Under the pieces are notes generated by a model, which saw only the letters and a list, made by a program, of their open reading frames with translations, had not been told where the DNA came from and did not search any database. Both the position numbers and the translations under genes were made by a program. A stretch of DNA of 64,000 nt from Geitlerinema sp. BBD 1991-9. Lineage in GTDB: Bacteria > Cyanobacteriota > Cyanobacteriia > Cyanobacteriales > Geitlerinemataceae. How positions within the stretch are numbered: position 1 is the first letter of the stretch; every line of letters begins with the position of its first letter. The DNA lies in assembly GCA_001657325.1 (NCBI GenBank), contig LWRO01000013.1, positions 1 through 64,000 on the forward strand. Reading direction: 5' to 3'. Positions 43,160-50,442 of the stretch are shown piece after piece.

Positions 43160-44022
43160 ACGTATTGGTGCAGCTTAGAAGTGGAATTCAAGCAGTTTTT
43201 GAGGAATTACTCAGCCAACCCCGACATCTTTTAGTTCTGCGACTGACACTTCTACTCTTGCTTTTTTACGGTTCGAGTACCGTTTTTCTCGATCTGACTT
43301 TGCGCGTCGTTTGTAGCTTGATGCTTCTGTCTTCAACCTTGACGGTGAGTCCCGTAGCTTGGACGATCGTGTGTGGTTTAGTGTGGTGGACGAACGCACT
43401 CCATTGGCTTTGGATCGACAATCATCAATTTTTGATTAGTTATTGGTGTTTAGCCTGTGCGTTAGCAACGGCTTCTCGATCGATCGACTCAGTTTTAGCG
43501 TGGAACGGTCAAATTTTAATTGGTCTGACGTTTTTATTCGCAACAATTTGGAAAGTCATCGGTGGCGAATATTGGGACGGATCGTTTTTTCTTTACACGT
43601 TACTGACGGACAGCCGAATTGCTTCACTTACAAGTTTTGTAGGAGGAGTAACGCCTGATGTTTTGCCTCAAAATCGCTGGCTTGAATCAGCTCTACAATT
43701 TTACCCTGATGTTGATACAAGCGTGACGCTTGGCAGCAATTTTCGGATCGAACTGTTCGCACGAGTCGCTTCTTATTGGACAATACTGATTGAAGGTAGT
43801 ATTGCGGCTTTATTTTTGATGAAAGCAAATGACTGGTTCGTTCGGGTACGAGATATTTTGCTAATGGTTTTTCTCGTAACAACGTATTTTGTATTACCCG
43901 TTCTCGGATTTGCCTACATTCTCATTATTATGGCCTTAGCACAATGTTCGATCGATCGACCTAAAACCCGAATAGTTTATTTGAGCATTTTGGGTCTATT
44001 ACAGTTTGCTAGAATACTCTAA
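43156..44022 (+). CDS. HTTM-like polytopic membrane protein
   Basis: The 288-residue protein has about seven hydrophobic segments and resembles the HTTM (vitamin-K-dependent-gamma-carboxylase-like) family: IWKVIGGEYWDGSFFLYTLL contains the aromatic and Gly/Asp pattern of that group. The start GTG overlaps the previous stop (sequence GTGA). Its partner is the preceding 192-residue protein. The reaction is unknown; members are thought to process membrane or secreted substrates. A convergent secreted-protein gene lies downstream. Confidence 0.6.
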   Translation: MNVLVQLRSGIQAVFEELLSQPRHLLVLRLTLLLLLFYGSSTVFLDLTLRVVCSLMLLSSTLTVSPVAWTIVCGLVWWTNALHWLWIDNHQFLISYWCLACALATASRSIDSVLAWNGQILIGLTFLFATIWKVIGGEYWDGSFFLYTLLTDSRIASLTSFVGGVTPDVLPQNRWLESALQFYPDVDTSVTLGSNFRIELFARVASYWTILIEGSIAALFLMKANDWFVRVRDILLMVFLVTTYFVLPVLGFAYILIIMALAQCSIDRPKTRIVYLSILGLLQFARIL

Positions 44023-44096
44023 AATCTACTGCGTATCAAAAAAACACAGGTTTAAAAAGCACTCTGTTTTAGATCGAATCAATAAAAAATTAAGAC

Positions 44097-44660
44097 TTAT
44101 AAATCTATGTCGGGTAAATTGATATTGGGTAAGTCAATGTCGGGTAAATCAATATCGAGTAACTCTTCTCCATCAACAAGTGTTTCTTCTTCTGGTGGTT
44201 GGTATACGATTGACATTCCGGTTGAATCAGACAGATCGTTACTCATAGCTTCAGTTTCATCTCGATCGATTAAAATTGCAGTTGCTTGACGCTCTCTCTG
44301 GTTGTTAATATATTGAACGACAAACTGTTGGTCGTTTCGGTTATACAAGAGCTGTCCGATAGAAACTGCATTGCCGATTAAAATTCGACCGATAATGCTT
44401 CCTTCTGTTGTAAAGAGCTGCTGAGCATATTCACCCGCTGCAATTTCAACCACCTGACCTGTACGAATACTTAAATTCTCAGTTTGATATTGCTCTCGCT
44501 TGAATTCAAGGTCAATTGTCGAGGGATCGATCGAAATCGTACAGTCTTTGAATTCTTCCAGGCGGAAGTTTAGACATTTCCCTTCATAAGTTTCAGCTCT
44601 TGCGATTGTACTCCCAAGTAAGAATGGAGCAATTAAGATTAAAACTGTATACTTTGTCAT
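44097..44660 (-). CDS. Secreted protein with C-terminal DIDLP repeats
   Basis: The 187-residue protein has an N-terminal signal peptide ending near AETYEGKC and a globular middle with two Cys residues (KCLNF and KDCTIS) that could form a disulfide. Its last 20 residues are a five-residue tandem repeat of the type D-I-D-L-P. The DNA shows the repeat as a 15-bp tandem block (44108-44160). Such acidic Leu/Ile/Pro repeats may interact with other proteins or be a C-terminal sorting or length-variable tail. It converges with the membrane protein. I do not recognise the family. Confidence 0.65.
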   Translation of the reverse strand: MTKYTVLILIAPFLLGSTIARAETYEGKCLNFRLEEFKDCTISIDPSTIDLEFKREQYQTENLSIRTGQVVEIAAGEYAQQLFTTEGSIIGRILIGNAVSIGQLLYNRNDQQFVVQYINNQRERQATAILIDRDETEAMSNDLSDSTGMSIVYQPPEEETLVDGEELLDIDLPDIDLPNINLPDIDL

Positions 44661-45098
44661 GGTGTAATTTATACGAAATCAAGTACGACTCCAATCGTAA
44701 ATCAGCAAAATACATATCGACTGATATTTTTTATAAAATGTAACAAGTCGATCGTGAGTTAACAGTTACAATCGATTAAAAAAATCGAAACTTTTCAAGA
44801 TCGAAAAAATTGCCAAAACTCTAAATTTTTCAATAACTCATTTTTTACAGTGTAAAACACTTGTCTAATATATTTTTATCCGTACTAACACTTGAGTAAA
44901 TATACATAATACTAATACATATCCGTGAAAACTCGCTTCGATCCTCTGTATAAATCATGGCTCTAAAACCCGAGTTCTTACGCTGGTCGAATCACGTCAT
45001 TTTTGGTATCTTTAAGATGGGCCACTTTATCTTGAAAATTTAAAAAAAACACGAAATCGATATCACAAATCAGGTATCTTACTGGGTTTGAAGGTTAA

Positions 45099-45151
45099 AC
45101 TATCTATTTTATCAATTTCGATACAGCTTTCAAAAAATCAAAATAGATAGT
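45099..45151. repeat. 12-bp perfect inverted repeat upstream of kinase
   Basis: ACTATCTATTTT (45099-45110) and AAAATAGATAGT (45140-45151) are separated by 29 bp. It lies 92 bp before the kinase start and could be a regulator-binding site or a leader hairpin. Confidence 0.5.
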
Positions 45152-45195
45152 GTCGTTGATTTCTCTAAATTCGCTATCGAAATTAAAAATCTATG

Positions 45196-45223
45196 CTTAG
45201 ATGAGCTAGTCAAATCATCTAAG
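45196..45223 (+). promoter_or_regulatory. Leader hairpin next to the kinase ribosome binding site
   Basis: CTTAGATGA (45196-45204) and TCATCTAAG (45215-45223) make a 9-bp stem with a 10-nt loop that ends 10 bp before AAAGGAG (45231-45237). In mRNA the hairpin could affect ribosome access. It would fold in the transcript irrespective of the promoter. Confidence 0.4.
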
Positions 45224-45242
45224 CTCGTCAAAAGGAGTATGA

Positions 45243-47069
45243 ATGATGGCTTTTAATCGTCTATTTGTCACAAGGAATAAAAACTCCAAGCCTCAACCTA
45301 AGCAATCAAGTTGGAGTACTACAGCCTCTCGATGGTTCGATCGAACATTTAATTTTACCAGTATTCGCAACAAAATTTTTGTAGGATACATTTTTGCCAT
45401 TATCGTGTCTGGCATAGGAGTGATCGCTGCACGAGTTGCCGAAGAATATGCAAATGAAGTAGTTGAAGAACAGGCTGAGACCGTTCAAGAACGAGCTGAA
45501 ATGCTTAACGATTTTAATTTAATACTGCTAGAAATTCACGACCTTCACTATCGCCTTATTGCAGCACTCGATCGCCCTGAAGAATTATTAAAGAAAATCC
45601 ATAAATTAACTGAAGCTCGAGCCATTTTTGCAAAACTTTACGATGATATCCAGGAATGGATAAACGAAGATGACACTGGACTTGCAGACGAGGCACTAGA
45701 AACCGAACAGATACAAATTTCTCAGTGGATTATCGAGTCCAAAACTACAATTCAGGATTACATTAATCAACTGCTTGAATACTCACGACAACTTGAAACT
45801 AACGCTACAAATATCGATCGATTTGAAGCAACACGAAATGAATTAATAGCTTTTAGTCAGAGCAAAAATTCAATTGTATTTGGAGATCGAATTGAAGAAC
45901 TGACTGAAATCAATCGTGACTATATCGAGGCTAAAGCCAATGCAATTCACGAGGCATATAAAGAAGTTGAAGAACTCGAAGGTGTCTTGCTATTTGTTAG
46001 CGCGATCGTTGCAACTTGCATTACAGCTTTTATCGCGATTTTGATGAGTGCAGCAATTTCTCATCCTCTTGAAGAAACAACTGAGATTGCTAAACGTGCC
46101 ATTTCAGAATCAAATTTTAACCTAAAAGCTCCCGTCCTTACACAAGATGAAGTTGGACAGCTCACGATGAGTTTAAACCAACTCATGCAGCACGTGGCTA
46201 CCATGCTTGCTGAGATCCAAAGAGCGCAGGCTCAACTGGTACAAAATGAGAAAATGTCTAGCTTAGGTAAGCTTGTTGCTGGTATTGCACACGAAATTAA
46301 CAACCCCCTTACTTTTATCGAGGGTAATCTCTTTTACTCGCAAGAATATGCTGAAGATCTCTTACAGCTTACTGCACTTTACGGAAAAACATATCCTAAC
46401 TCTACGCCGGAAATTCAAGCTGAACTCAATCGAGTTGATTTAGAGTATATCGAAAAAGACTGGCCGAAGCTATTCGCTTCCATGAAATATGGAACGGTGC
46501 GAATTGAAAAAATTGTAAACGTGCTTCGGGTGTTTTCCAGATTAAATGAATCTACTGTAAAAGAAATTGATATTCACGAAAGCATTGACAGTACTTTAGC
46601 TATTTTAGAAAGTCAAGCTCGAGTCAATTTGCCTCATTTTAAATTTGAAGTTATCAAAAATTACAATCGACTTCCTAAAATTAATTGCTATGCTGGACAG
46701 CTCAATCAAGTATTTGTTAATTTACTGGAAAATTCGATTGACTCATTTCAAGACTTACCTAAAAGCATTCAGCCTCAAATTTCCATTGTAACTGAAGCCA
46801 TAGATGACTGTATCCGAGTTAAAATTAGCGACAATGGTTCGGGCATTCCACCCGAAATCCAAGACAAAATTTTCGATCCCTTTTTCACGACAAAACCCGT
46901 CGGCCAAGGAACAGGTTTAGGACTATCCACCTGTTATGATATTGTTCGCAAGCATCAGGGGTGGATCGAAGTTAGTAGTTCTACCGTCGATCGAGGAACA
47001 GAATTTATTATAACTTTGCCAGTTCGCCCCACTTTCTCACCGATTGCATCTGTTGTAAAGAGTTTGTAA
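45243..47069 (+). CDS. Membrane sensor histidine kinase (HAMP-HisKA-HATPase)
   Basis: The 608-residue protein has a short N-terminal cytoplasmic part, a helix near residues 40-60, a helical periplasmic domain of about 190 residues, a second helix near 250-275, a HAMP linker and a HisKA domain with AHEINNPLTFIEGN, then a HATPase with ISDNGSGIP and FDPFFTTKPVGQGTGLGL. It lacks the dCache and GAF parts of the kinase at 3227-5806 but shares its core almost motif by motif, including VQNEKMSSLGKLVAGIA. AAAGGAG lies before two adjacent ATG codons. No response regulator is nearby. It is upstream of the SLH porin by 115 bp, so an envelope-related signal is possible. Confidence 0.88.
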   Translation: MMAFNRLFVTRNKNSKPQPKQSSWSTTASRWFDRTFNFTSIRNKIFVGYIFAIIVSGIGVIAARVAEEYANEVVEEQAETVQERAEMLNDFNLILLEIHDLHYRLIAALDRPEELLKKIHKLTEARAIFAKLYDDIQEWINEDDTGLADEALETEQIQISQWIIESKTTIQDYINQLLEYSRQLETNATNIDRFEATRNELIAFSQSKNSIVFGDRIEELTEINRDYIEAKANAIHEAYKEVEELEGVLLFVSAIVATCITAFIAILMSAAISHPLEETTEIAKRAISESNFNLKAPVLTQDEVGQLTMSLNQLMQHVATMLAEIQRAQAQLVQNEKMSSLGKLVAGIAHEINNPLTFIEGNLFYSQEYAEDLLQLTALYGKTYPNSTPEIQAELNRVDLEYIEKDWPKLFASMKYGTVRIEKIVNVLRVFSRLNESTVKEIDIHESIDSTLAILESQARVNLPHFKFEVIKNYNRLPKINCYAGQLNQVFVNLLENSIDSFQDLPKSIQPQISIVTEAIDDCIRVKISDNGSGIPPEIQDKIFDPFFTTKPVGQGTGLGLSTCYDIVRKHQGWIEVSSSTVDRGTEFIITLPVRPTFSPIASVVKSL

Positions 47070-47183
47070 TTACTTTTCTAGAAACTTAACAGATACATTG
47101 TAGCGTGTGTGTTAACAAAGTATAACGTATTACTTCACTTAAACAATTTTTCGAGTGCGTGTTCGACGTGTGAGGCAAAATTG

Positions 47184-48791
47184 ATGTTACGTGCGATTCA
47201 AGCTCGAGGATTTTCAACTTGGCTGTTAACTAGCTCGATCGTTTTACAGGTGCTTCCGACAACAGCAGCAATTTCTCCGAATCGAGCGACTTCAAATCCA
47301 TCACTTGTAAAAAACGATTGGTTAGCGATTAATTCAGTTGACGAACTGTCTGACGTTTCCCCAAGCCACTGGGCGCGACAAGCACTGAATAATCTCATTC
47401 AGCGTTACGGTTGTATTGCGGGTTATCCCAATGGAAACTATGAGGGAAACCGCACGATGACTCGTTATGAATTTGCAAGTGCTTTGAACACTTGCTTAAA
47501 TACAATTTCAGAAATAAATTTGTATCAATTGCCTGACGATTCCTTACAACAGATCGCTCGAGTCCAACAAGATTTTGCTAACGAACTTGCAGTACTGCGC
47601 AGACGAGTCGATTCTCTCGAAATGAGAGTCCAACAACTTGAAGACCAGCAATTTTCCACCACCACAAAACTCAACGGAGAAGCGAGTTTTAGCTTGAGTA
47701 GTGTGTTTGGAGAAGAACGAGCAGACGGCGGCGATCTCGATGAAATCCCCGTCTTGGACAATCGCGTTCGTCTGTCGTTTGAAACGAGTTTTACTGGAGA
47801 AGATCTACTGATTCTCAAGTTAGATGCTCTGAGTGTTGTTCCGTTTGGCCCGGGGGAAGAAGACGAACCCAACGTGACCGGAACGAATATGACTCGAACT
47901 GCACACGACGAGGGAAGTGATAACGAAGTCGTCGTCGATGCACTATTTTATCAGTTTTCGATAGGAGACGATTTATTTGTTACGCTTCATGCAACAGGCG
48001 GTGAGTTTGAAGAAAGTGCTGGTGAGACGTTTAACGAGTTTTTTGAAGAGGAATTTAACGGTGCAATTTCTCGATTCGGTCGCTTTAATCCTATTTATTA
48101 CCTTGGTGAAGAAGGGGCGGGAGTCTCGCTAACTTACGAGGTGACAGATGCGATCGAATTCTCGATCGGCTATCTCGCACCTCCAGCAAACGACCCCAGT
48201 TTAAAAAACGGACTGTTTAATGGAAGTTATGCTGCACTCGCACAACTCGGATTTGAGTTCGACGATGGAATCGAAGCGGGATTGACTTACGTACGCTCGT
48301 ATTTTCCCGGTGATGACGTGGCCGTTTCGGGGGAAACGGGAAGCGAACTCGCTAACGCACCGTTTGGAGAAGAGATAGCTACTTCGGGTAACAGTTTTGG
48401 TCTTCAAGCGAGTTTTGAAATCACTGATGGGTTCGTGTTAGCAGGCTGGGCTGGTTTGACCCTCGCTCATGCTGAAACAGATGGAGAAGACAACGTTCGC
48501 GAAGGAGACGATGCAACAATTTTTAATTGGGCGATAACATTGGCGTTTCCTGATTTGGGATCTGAGGGAAGTCTGGGAGGCATTATTATCGGACAGCCGC
48601 CAAGAGTATTAGAAAATGATGGCGGATCTGACGAAAACGATTCTTCCTGGCACCTCGAAGCACAATATCGATATCAAATCGACGATAATATTGCGATTAA
48701 TCCAGGTTTTTTCGCGATTCTAAATCCTGAAAACGATAATGATAACTCAGCCATTTGGGTTGGGACAATTCGAGCAATATTTCAATTCTGA
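47184..48791 (+). CDS. SLH-domain outer-membrane porin (iron-uptake/OprB type)
   Basis: The 535-residue protein starts with a signal peptide (GFSTWLLTSSIVLQVLPTTA), followed by one SLH domain (WARQALNNLIQRYGCIAGYP, NRTMTRYEFASALNTCL), a short coiled coil (LAVLRRRVDSLEMRVQQLED) and a ~370-residue beta-barrel rich in alternating hydrophobic/polar residues that ends in a C-terminal aromatic, IFQF, typical of outer-membrane proteins. It matches the cyanobacterial SomA/iron-uptake porin architecture. The ATG at 47184 is supported by GAGG eight bases upstream. The start in the longer frame from 47109 has no signal peptide. Confidence 0.9.
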   Translation: MLRAIQARGFSTWLLTSSIVLQVLPTTAAISPNRATSNPSLVKNDWLAINSVDELSDVSPSHWARQALNNLIQRYGCIAGYPNGNYEGNRTMTRYEFASALNTCLNTISEINLYQLPDDSLQQIARVQQDFANELAVLRRRVDSLEMRVQQLEDQQFSTTTKLNGEASFSLSSVFGEERADGGDLDEIPVLDNRVRLSFETSFTGEDLLILKLDALSVVPFGPGEEDEPNVTGTNMTRTAHDEGSDNEVVVDALFYQFSIGDDLFVTLHATGGEFEESAGETFNEFFEEEFNGAISRFGRFNPIYYLGEEGAGVSLTYEVTDAIEFSIGYLAPPANDPSLKNGLFNGSYAALAQLGFEFDDGIEAGLTYVRSYFPGDDVAVSGETGSELANAPFGEEIATSGNSFGLQASFEITDGFVLAGWAGLTLAHAETDGEDNVREGDDATIFNWAITLAFPDLGSEGSLGGIIIGQPPRVLENDGGSDENDSSWHLEAQYRYQIDDNIAINPGFFAILNPENDNDNSAIWVGTIRAIFQF

Positions 48792-49064
48792 TTTTTTCTG
48801 CAAGCTTCTTTAAGGCTTGGTTGCTGAATTGTTCGATCGATAGTAAATTTTGACATAAGAAAATGCTTTAGTGGTGTTTTACGAATAGCCATTTTATTCA
48901 TTTTTTGAATTTTATCACTTCTCACGAATCCTGCATTAAATAAAATAGAAGGATTTGGAATTTAGGAATTTCTCGTAATTTACCATGACTTAACTTAATA
49001 TCAAGATGTTTAAAAACTTACATTTCTTGCATCTTGACTGCAATCAAAAACTGTAAATCATCTG

Positions 49065-49625
49065 ATGAAAATTTACGACCTCGATCGATCGAACGCCATC
49101 TACATCCAAGCAACGATCGAATTACTCGTTGAAGGATTTCAAAATTGGCCGAGTGCCTATTCAACAGAAGCAGCCTCGAAAGAAGTTCTCGAATCTCTCG
49201 AAGCGAACCGCCTCAGTCGTGTTGCTGTATCAGCTTCCGGCGAAGTTCTCGGTTGGATTGGTGGAATCCCAAGTTACGACGATCGAGTTTGGGAAATTCA
49301 CCCTCTCGTGGTACGTTCCGACGTGCGAAGACGCGGAATCGGACAAGCGTTAGTCGCAGACTTGGAAATCTTAGCCCAAAATCGTGGTGGGTTAACGTTA
49401 TGGGTTGGAACTGACGACGAATGTGGACAAACCAGTTTATCGAATGTCGATCTTTATCCTGACGTTTGGACGCACGTTTGGCAAATTCGTAATCTCAACA
49501 GACATCCTTACGAGTTTTATCAAAAACAGGGATTTGTAATTGTCGGCGTTATGCCCGATGCGAACGGCCGGGGAAAACCAGATATCTACATGGCAAAACG
49601 GATCGAGCGTGAATCCTCAAGATAG
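49065..49625 (+). CDS. GNAT acetyltransferase, aminoglycoside 6'-N-acetyltransferase-like
   Basis: The 186-residue protein has a GNAT fold. The acetyl-CoA-binding segment reads HPLVVRSDVRRRGIGQALV (RRGIGxA loop). The C-terminal blocks VGTDDECGQTSLSNVDLYP, HPYEFYQKQGFVIVG and PDANGRGKPDIYMAKR closely follow those of AAC(6')-I enzymes (for example the AAC(6')-Ii/Ic group), which acetylate aminoglycosides. In environmental bacteria such proteins may have other substrates, so resistance is not proven. It stands alone in a sparse accessory stretch. The ATG at 49065 is the only suitable start. Confidence 0.82.
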   Translation: MKIYDLDRSNAIYIQATIELLVEGFQNWPSAYSTEAASKEVLESLEANRLSRVAVSASGEVLGWIGGIPSYDDRVWEIHPLVVRSDVRRRGIGQALVADLEILAQNRGGLTLWVGTDDECGQTSLSNVDLYPDVWTHVWQIRNLNRHPYEFYQKQGFVIVGVMPDANGRGKPDIYMAKRIERESSR

Positions 49626-49691
49626 CAACGTATGATACGACAATCTTATAAATTTATCGATCCTTGCTCGAAGTTTAAATGATTTTCTTAG

Positions 49692-49794
49692 AGGTGCATC
49701 TCAATTTCGTAGAAAGACCCCTCCGTCTTCGGCACCTGCCCTTAGCCAGGGGAGGATGGGTAGGGTTCCGATTGCAAAAGTGAGATGTACCCTT
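49692..49794 (-). mobile_element. MITE-like element, intact copy 2
   Basis: This copy is 103 bp, in reverse orientation to the one at 3100-3200. It starts AGGTGCATCTCA (49692-49703) and ends TGAGATGTACCC (49783-49794), each end differing by one base from the perfect copy. A perfect 8-bp direct repeat TTTCTTAG flanks it (49684-49691 and 49795-49802). The G/C-rich central hairpin is conserved. Two copies with independent 8-bp duplications show real past transposition. Confidence 0.85.
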
Positions 49795-50163
49795 TCTTAG
49801 AGCTTAAATTTCCTAGGTTTTGAGTTTAAATAAAATTGAATTTCATGAAAATTGTATTGAAGTCAAATGTACAGTTTCAGCCATACTAGCTGTAGTCCTC
49901 AATAGAGATTTTCTATTTGCATTGGTCGATGTTAGGACTCAATTAGCTAATAGTAACTTAATTATTCTTGATATTTTAAAAATAACGAGGATTGTTTTTA
50001 AAGTTTTCATAAAGTTTTCATGAAAATGTCATGAAATTGCGAGATTGTTTTTAAAGTTTTTATGAAGCTTACGTGTAAATACAGGGGTATTGCTTAAGAG
50101 TGTGCGTAAATACTCGTAAAAACACTAGAGGAATCCTGACCCGTCTTTTTCTGCATCACCAAG

Positions 50164-50364
50164 TTATCTCACCCCTTCCTTAGACGAAAAAATCTGTTGA
50201 ATTGAAACTGTTATCCAACCATATTTCGCCCGTGAATCTTCCTTGAGATCGTCTGCCTCACTGCTACTGAGATTCAGACTTACTCGTCCACTTTCTGAGT
50301 CGATCGTGCTGGTAGCGTGTCCAGCGCTGACGCGACTGATTTGATTGAAGACTAACTTTAACAA
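50164..50364 (-). CDS. Possible small protein, 66 aa (weak)
   Basis: This frame codes for a 66-residue product (LNLSSSEADDLKEDSRAKYG in the middle) with a TTG start. It could be the remnant of a larger gene. There is no strong ribosome binding site and no family resemblance. Listed only because the gap is otherwise empty. Confidence 0.2.
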   Translation of the reverse strand: MLKLVFNQISRVSAGHATSTIDSESGRVSLNLSSSEADDLKEDSRAKYGWITVSIQQIFSSKEGVR

Positions 50365-50442
50365 TTCTCGTTTTCAAGCCAGAAGCAGAAGACTTTTACT
50401 GTGTGAAAAAACAGCTATTTCAACCTCTATCCCCTAAAAACC

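Larger units (their letters stand above)
44661..45242. other. Large A/T-rich intergenic region with inverted repeats
   Basis: The 582-bp gap is before the plus-strand sensor kinase. It contains two hairpin-forming repeats listed below. No gene is visible. Confidence 0.55.
49626..50442. other. Accessory intergenic region with a mobile element and direct repeats
   Basis: This 817-bp gap contains the second MITE-like copy (49692-49794) and an 18-bp direct repeat GATTGTTTTTAAAGTTTT (49990-50007 and 50043-50060). A 66-codon frame on the minus strand (50164-50364) is possible but has no strong ribosome binding site or family. No other coding sequence is convincing. Confidence 0.5.

Noticed and set aside
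49820-50023. 67-codon frame after the second mobile element
   Set aside because: It starts at a non-ATG codon, has no ribosome binding site and overlaps the direct repeats.
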